From NCBI RefSeq assembly GCF_016584115.1, contig NZ_NRSK01000003.1, forward strand, positions 62,001 through 126,000: a DNA stretch of 64,000 bases. Direction: 5' to 3'. Below are positions 60,402 to 64,000 of this stretch, piece after piece. The notes below the pieces were generated by a model. It was not told the DNA's origin and did not search any database. It saw only the letters and a list, made by a program, of their open reading frames with translations. The translations under genes were made by a program, and so were the position numbers. Position 1 is the first letter of the stretch; every line of letters begins with the position of its first letter. Source of the DNA: Ectothiorhodospira mobilis. GTDB lineage: Bacteria; Pseudomonadota; Gammaproteobacteria; Ectothiorhodospirales; Ectothiorhodospiraceae.

Positions 60402-61982
60402 TCAGTGTCCCAGGCCCCGGATGCCGGGGAGATCCGCGGGCCAGCTGATGGTGTAGTCAAAGTGGAGGGTCCGCGCCTCCCCGGGTGGGATCTCCAGGTC
60501 CCAGGCCACCACCCCGGGACGCCCGTCCACGTCGCGGCGTGTGGGCGGGGTGGTCCCGGCGCCGGGCTCCACCTGGATGCGCTCGTCCCGGGGTACCGGC
60601 AGGCGGTCCAGGATCACCACCGGCATGGCGAAATCATGGCCGTTTTCCACGCGGATCCGGTGCTCGCGGCGCAGGGTGTGGCGGGGCCGAAGATGACCCT
60701 CCTGGCCCCGCAGGTCCCGTTCCCGGCGGTACGTGATGCCGATGCGGTCGTCGCTGCCGAAATCCAGTTCCAGTTCATCCCCCGGGCGTACCGCCTCCAG
60801 CCGCTCCTGGCGCACCAGGGCATCGTCCTGGAACAGGGCCAGGGGGCCGGCGGGGAGGGGCGTTTCGCCATCGAAGGGGGCCTGGGCCTGGAGGTGGGCC
60901 CGGGGCAGAAGGGCGGGCACGGCCCGGGCGCGCAGCTTCGCCTGCAGGGAATGGCGGGTCAGCAGGTAGCGGTAGGGGCGGTTGTCCGAGGGGAGGGTCA
61001 CCGTCCCGGGCACCCGGAAACGGGTGGTGAAGGCGGTCTGCTCCAGGGTTGCATCGGCTTCCCGGGCCCGGCTTGCGAGGACCGGGGCCTCGCTGCGCGC
61101 CGGGCCACGCCCGGCCAGCTCCCTGGGGGCGGGCAGGGCGTCCAGGTACCAGGGCACGGGCTCGGGGACGGCGCCCGCAGCGGCGTGGGCGGTGGTCAGG
61201 GTCAGGTGCACGCCATTCCAGTCCTGGCCGGTCCCTTGCCGTACCCGGGCCCGTTGCAGTAGTTCCAGGGCGCCGTCTGCGGTGTTCAGCCGGGCCTCGT
61301 AGACGGGCTCCCATCCGGCCCCATCCACGGTGTAGGTGGCCGTGAACACGGCATCCCCCGCCTCGGGGGCCTGGTAGTGGATACGGGCCTGTGTGCGTTC
61401 CCGGCCGCTGTGCTGCCATGTGGAGAGGCGTTCCTCCAGGCGCTGGATGCGTCGGTCCAGATCGCCTTGCTGTGCCTCGGCCTCGCGGATGGCCTTCAGG
61501 GCGGCGGCCGCGCCGGCGGCCACCGTCTCCCAGGCCCGGGGCCATTCCCCCGGCGGGATGCCGGGGTCGCCCCCCGGTCCCATGCGCTGGATGAGGTCCA
61601 ACTGGATCCGCTGTGCGCGGATGCGATCCTCTAAGGCCCTGCGCCGGGTCTTCAGTCCCTGGATCTCCTCGAACAGGGCGCGGGCCCCGGGATGGGTCAG
61701 GGTGTCCCCCTGGAGGCGGCGGGTTTCCACCGCCAGGATGCGCAGCCCCCGGGGGCCGCGGGCGGAGACGTGCAGGCTGTCCGGGTCCAGGTCCGCGGGC
61801 AGGTCCTCGAGACGGACCTGGCCCTGTCCCGCCTGCAGCCGGATCTCCTCCTGGACGGTCACCCGGGCCCGGTCCGGGTGCAGGGTCACGGCGGTGACCT
61901 GCACCGCCTGGGCCTGGGCCTGGGCCGGCAGCATCAGGCCGGCCAGCAGTAGCGCCAGGAGGGGAAGGAGTGGAAGGGTCAT
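60402..61982 (-). CDS. DUF4139-domain exported protein
   Basis: This 526-aa protein starts at ATG 61982 (MTLPLLPLLALLLAGLMLPA) with a signal peptide ending near AQAQA. The first 190 residues form the DUF4140-like part with a coiled coil (GLKTRRRALEDRIRAQRIQL). The rest is the DUF4139 beta-rich domain (AVFTATYTVDGAGWEPVYEA). The family is of unknown function and probably surface or periplasmic. The ATG overlaps the bchJ stop by 4 nt, an unexpected coupling to a photosynthesis gene. Confidence 0.85.
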   Translation of the reverse strand: MTLPLLPLLALLLAGLMLPAQAQAQAVQVTAVTLHPDRARVTVQEEIRLQAGQGQVRLEDLPADLDPDSLHVSARGPRGLRILAVETRRLQGDTLTHPGARALFEEIQGLKTRRRALEDRIRAQRIQLDLIQRMGPGGDPGIPPGEWPRAWETVAAGAAAALKAIREAEAQQGDLDRRIQRLEERLSTWQHSGRERTQARIHYQAPEAGDAVFTATYTVDGAGWEPVYEARLNTADGALELLQRARVRQGTGQDWNGVHLTLTTAHAAAGAVPEPVPWYLDALPAPRELAGRGPARSEAPVLASRAREADATLEQTAFTTRFRVPGTVTLPSDNRPYRYLLTRHSLQAKLRARAVPALLPRAHLQAQAPFDGETPLPAGPLALFQDDALVRQERLEAVRPGDELELDFGSDDRIGITYRRERDLRGQEGHLRPRHTLRREHRIRVENGHDFAMPVVILDRLPVPRDERIQVEPGAGTTPPTRRDVDGRPGVVAWDLEIPPGEARTLHFDYTISWPADLPGIRGLGH

Positions 61983-62587
61983 GACCGCCAGCGGACGTGG
62001 AAGACGCAGGCGGGGGCCCCGGTGGCGGTGCACTGCACCTCCGTGACCCGGGTGTCGGGGTGCACCAGTACCTGGAACAGACGCTCGAAGCTGGCGGCGT
62101 AGTAGTGGCAGACGGGCCGCTCCCCCTGGAGTCGCCTTGGGATGGGGGTGTGGGTGAGGGTCAGCTCCAGCTGCGGGCGGTGGCGTACCTCCAGGCTGCC
62201 GCTGCCGGTGAAGGTCCAGGCATTGCGCTGGATGGCGGTGAGCAGGATGCGGCTGGCCGGGCCGGCCGGGAGCCATTTGAGCAGGCGTTGTACCGGTTTG
62301 GGGATGCGATGGGCCAGCAGGTAATCCCCCGTGAGGCGGCCCGCCTCCAGGCTCACCTCCCGGGCCCGCTCCGGGTCCAGGTGCTGGTGCAGGGCCTGGT
62401 GCAGGGCGCTGACCCAGTCCTCGTCCACCATCTCGGTGGGTGGCTCCAGAAGGGCCTCGGTGAGGCCCGCGCTCTCGAAGACCTGCTGCGTGAGGGTCTC
62501 CGAGTGCTGATGCCGCAGGGCCTGGGCGATGCGGGTGATGGCGTTGGGGCCGATGGTGCCGGAGGGGTTCGTTTGGTTGTGGGTCAT
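61979..62587 (-). CDS. bchJ: BchJ, V4R-domain bacteriochlorophyll-associated protein
   Basis: This 202-aa protein resembles BchJ: NAITRIAQALRHQHSETLTQ, GRLTGDYLLAHRIPKPVQRL and a C-terminal V4R-like domain with ERPVCHYYAASFERLFQVLV. BchJ was named for 8-vinyl reductase activity, but later work favours a substrate-carrier or chaperone role in bacteriochlorophyll synthesis. The neighbours puhE and puhC support the call. Confidence 0.88.
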   Translation of the reverse strand: MTHNQTNPSGTIGPNAITRIAQALRHQHSETLTQQVFESAGLTEALLEPPTEMVDEDWVSALHQALHQHLDPERAREVSLEAGRLTGDYLLAHRIPKPVQRLLKWLPAGPASRILLTAIQRNAWTFTGSGSLEVRHRPQLELTLTHTPIPRRLQGERPVCHYYAASFERLFQVLVHPDTRVTEVQCTATGAPACVFHVRWRS

Positions 62588-62605
62588 GTCGCGTGTGTTG
62601 GCTGG

Positions 62606-63478
62606 TCAGGAACGGACCCGTCCCGGGCGGATACCGAATCCCGGTGCCGGGGCGTTTTTGTCCGGGTCGTTGGCCGCCTGGATGGGTGGGTAGATGGGTA
62701 GAAAGTGGGCTTCCTCAGGCTGGCGGGAGCGCATGGCCCACTGCCAAAGGGCCTGGGAGGGCAGGGGCAGCACCAGGAACCAGTGCTCCAGGATGGCCAG
62801 GATCATGAGCGTGGCCAGGAACAGGGCCCCGGTGACTTCACCGCTGCTGGCCAGGGGGTCCAGGGCCCGCGCCAGGATGAGCACCGCCGCCACGGTAGAG
62901 AGGGTCACCGAAACGGGGAAGAGCAGGTTCATGGGCCGCTTGCGGAAATAGCTCTCCAGGTAACGCAGATGATCCGGCAGCCATTCCTCGTTGAGATTGC
63001 GCACGCCGAGGAAGACATTCAGCTTGGTGCTGGTGCGCATGATCCAGAGGATGAGGAAGGTGTACAGACCGGTCTTGTCGGGGGCGCCCCAGGTGGCCAG
63101 CAACACCGTGGCGGCGGCGGCCAGCAGGGCGAATTCATGGTGCAGGATGGCCTGCAGCGCGTAGATAAATCGTCGTGTTCCCTGGGCCCCTTCCGGACAC
63201 CGTTCCCTGCGGGGGCCGGTGATCAGGCCCATGAGGAAACTCATCTCCACCCATCCCCAGAGGATGATGGCGGCGGTGAAGGCCAGGTAGGTGCCGGTCA
63301 GGGTGTCCATCCGGCTGGCATGGATCAGGGCATAGAGGGCCGCGCCCCCGAGGACGGTGGCGCCCAGCATGCTCCAGCGGTAGGTGTGGCGAGGGAGACC
63401 GTCCAGGTACAGGATCAGCCCGGTGCTGAACCACCAGAGGAAGACCACGTAGAGGATGGGCAGACCGAACTGAAACAC
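62606..63478 (-). CDS. puhE: PuhE photosynthetic complex assembly membrane protein
   Basis: This 290-aa protein has about seven membrane segments and the family's FGLPILYVVFLWWFSTGLIL start, ALQAILHHEFALLAAA and RTSTKLNVFLGVRNLNEEWL. PuhE (DUF3623) belongs to the reaction-centre assembly genes of purple bacteria. It precedes bchJ by 18 nt and follows puhC after about 200 bp. Confidence 0.93.
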   Translation of the reverse strand: MFQFGLPILYVVFLWWFSTGLILYLDGLPRHTYRWSMLGATVLGGAALYALIHASRMDTLTGTYLAFTAAIILWGWVEMSFLMGLITGPRRERCPEGAQGTRRFIYALQAILHHEFALLAAAATVLLATWGAPDKTGLYTFLILWIMRTSTKLNVFLGVRNLNEEWLPDHLRYLESYFRKRPMNLLFPVSVTLSTVAAVLILARALDPLASSGEVTGALFLATLMILAILEHWFLVLPLPSQALWQWAMRSRQPEEAHFLPIYPPIQAANDPDKNAPAPGFGIRPGRVRS

Positions 63479-63686
63479 GGGTACTTCACCGCATCCGGGC
63501 GGAGGAGGGGACCGGGGGCAGGGTGCTGCGGCTGTGCAACGGATGCTGGCACTTCACGGGGTTCTCCTCAGTCATCCGGGCGGGACGGTTCGGCTTCCGG
63601 AACGCCCCGCAGGTGGACGGGATGGCCCGGTGGCACGGGCCCTTACGGGGTTTCGCAAGCGGGACTGCCGGTGCCACCGGGATGAT
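63479..63686. other. gap between puhC and puhE
   Basis: About 208 bp. A possible 63-aa frame on the minus strand is Pro/Arg-rich and shows no family pattern; I do not call it. acsF, which often lies here, is absent from this gap. Confidence 0.5.
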
Positions 63687-64000
63687 TCAGGAGCCCCGGG
63701 CCACTTTGAACAGATCCCCGAAGGCGTCGGCGTTGGTGGACCCGAAGGCCTGGAGGTCGTCATAGCTGGTGCCGGTCACCGGGTCCTCCAGGGTCAGGGT
63801 GCCGTCAGACCAGCGTACCAGGCGCATGGGGGTATCGCTCTCCTGTTTCCGGTCCAGGGGCAGGATGCGCAGCACGGTGCGCATGAAGCCATCCCCCGCC
63901 GGGTCCAGTTCCCTGAGCACCTTGCCGGTGTCGGCATCGATCACCGCCACGTAGCCCCCCGGGCGCGACTCGGTGCGCAGGTGCAGTACCGCCACCGGCG
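63687..64000 (-). CDS. puhC: PuhC photosynthetic complex assembly protein (partial, runs off right edge)
   Basis: The visible ~104 C-terminal residues read AVLHLRTESRPGGYVAVIDA, then FMRTVLRILPLDRK, MRLVRWSDGTLTLEDPVTG and DDLQAFGSTNADAFGDLF. This is the conserved end of PuhC, a membrane-anchored periplasmic factor needed for reaction-centre/LH1 assembly. The frame is open to the window edge, so the start is outside. Confidence 0.9.
   Translation of the reverse strand, partial: PVAVLHLRTESRPGGYVAVIDADTGKVLRELDPAGDGFMRTVLRILPLDRKQESDTPMRLVRWSDGTLTLEDPVTGTSYDDLQAFGSTNADAFGDLFKVARGS

Noticed and set aside
63486-63677. Small minus-strand ORF between puhE and puhC
   Set aside because: Pro/Arg-rich content, no ribosome site of note and no family pattern.
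1-64000. CRISPR arrays or rRNA genes
   Set aside because: No regularly spaced repeats and no rRNA-like sequence were seen.

Overview
The window joins two very different pieces of DNA: about 24.85 kb of a Mu-like (BcepMu-type) transposable prophage at the left, and about 39 kb of host chromosome at the right. The host is most likely a phototrophic, GC-rich gammaproteobacterium, probably a purple sulfur bacterium of the Ectothiorhodospiraceae/Chromatiales kind. The evidence is the bchJ, puhE and puhC photosynthesis genes at the right edge, together with gammaproteobacterial-style ahpF, modABCD, thiI with a rhodanese domain, and glgBC/malQ genes.

Prophage (1 to about 24,850). The phage left end lies at the right, inside a host ahpF gene whose N-terminal part is missing from the window. 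Reading inward (leftward) come a TTG-started repressor on the + strand, an operator/promoter region, and a minus-strand early operon: BcepMu-gp16-type regulator, MuA-type DDE transposase, MuB-type ATPase, small regulators and GemA. A MuF-type head protein follows; its C-terminal extension resembles a toxin and is followed by an overlapping acidic ORF that may be its immunity protein. A block on the opposite strand (11.8-16.2 kb) carries portal, large terminase, a gp10-like protein, GH108 endolysin and holin. The minus strand then resumes with protease/scaffold, major capsid, baseplate proteins V, W, J and I, and tail-fibre genes. No sheath, tube or tape-measure gene is present in the window.

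The most interesting system is at the left edge: a complete-looking diversity-generating retroelement (DGR). A 945-aa tail-fibre/C-lectin protein ends in a variable repeat (VR, 1784-1885). It is followed by a GRNA-loop hairpin, a 94-aa unknown gene, avd, a template repeat (TR, 956-1057) and a DGR-type reverse transcriptase that runs off the edge. TR and VR align over 102 bp without gaps. All 15 differences fall at template adenines, which is the signature of adenine mutagenesis. The TR is also in frame with the reverse transcriptase, behind a TGATG start coupled to avd.

Host part, left to right: truncated ahpF; a membrane PAS-GGDEF-EAL protein; an orphan IS200/IS605-type right end (omegaRNA-like) against the 3' end of a peroxiredoxin gene; tRNA-Arg(ACG); molybdate genes modD, modA and modBC; a GT4 glycosyltransferase; a cytochrome b561/PepSY/two-component operon overlapping a DUF523-DUF1722 gene; thiI; a cluster of two ferredoxin-domain MinD-like ATPases with a NifX-like protein and a radical SAM enzyme; a NitT/TauT-like ABC transporter; a four-part lipoprotein; a Ca2+/Na+ antiporter; tRNA-Ala(CGC); glycogen/maltodextrin genes (glgB, glgC, GH57, malQ); a second PAS-GGDEF-EAL protein; a DUF4139 gene coupled to bchJ; puhE; and the end of puhC.

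How the parts work together: the prophage has repression, transposition, packaging, lysis and baseplate functions plus a device that diversifies its receptor-binding protein. The host segment mixes cofactor supply (Mo, Fe-S, thiolated tRNA), storage glucan metabolism, c-di-GMP signalling and assembly of the photosynthetic apparatus.
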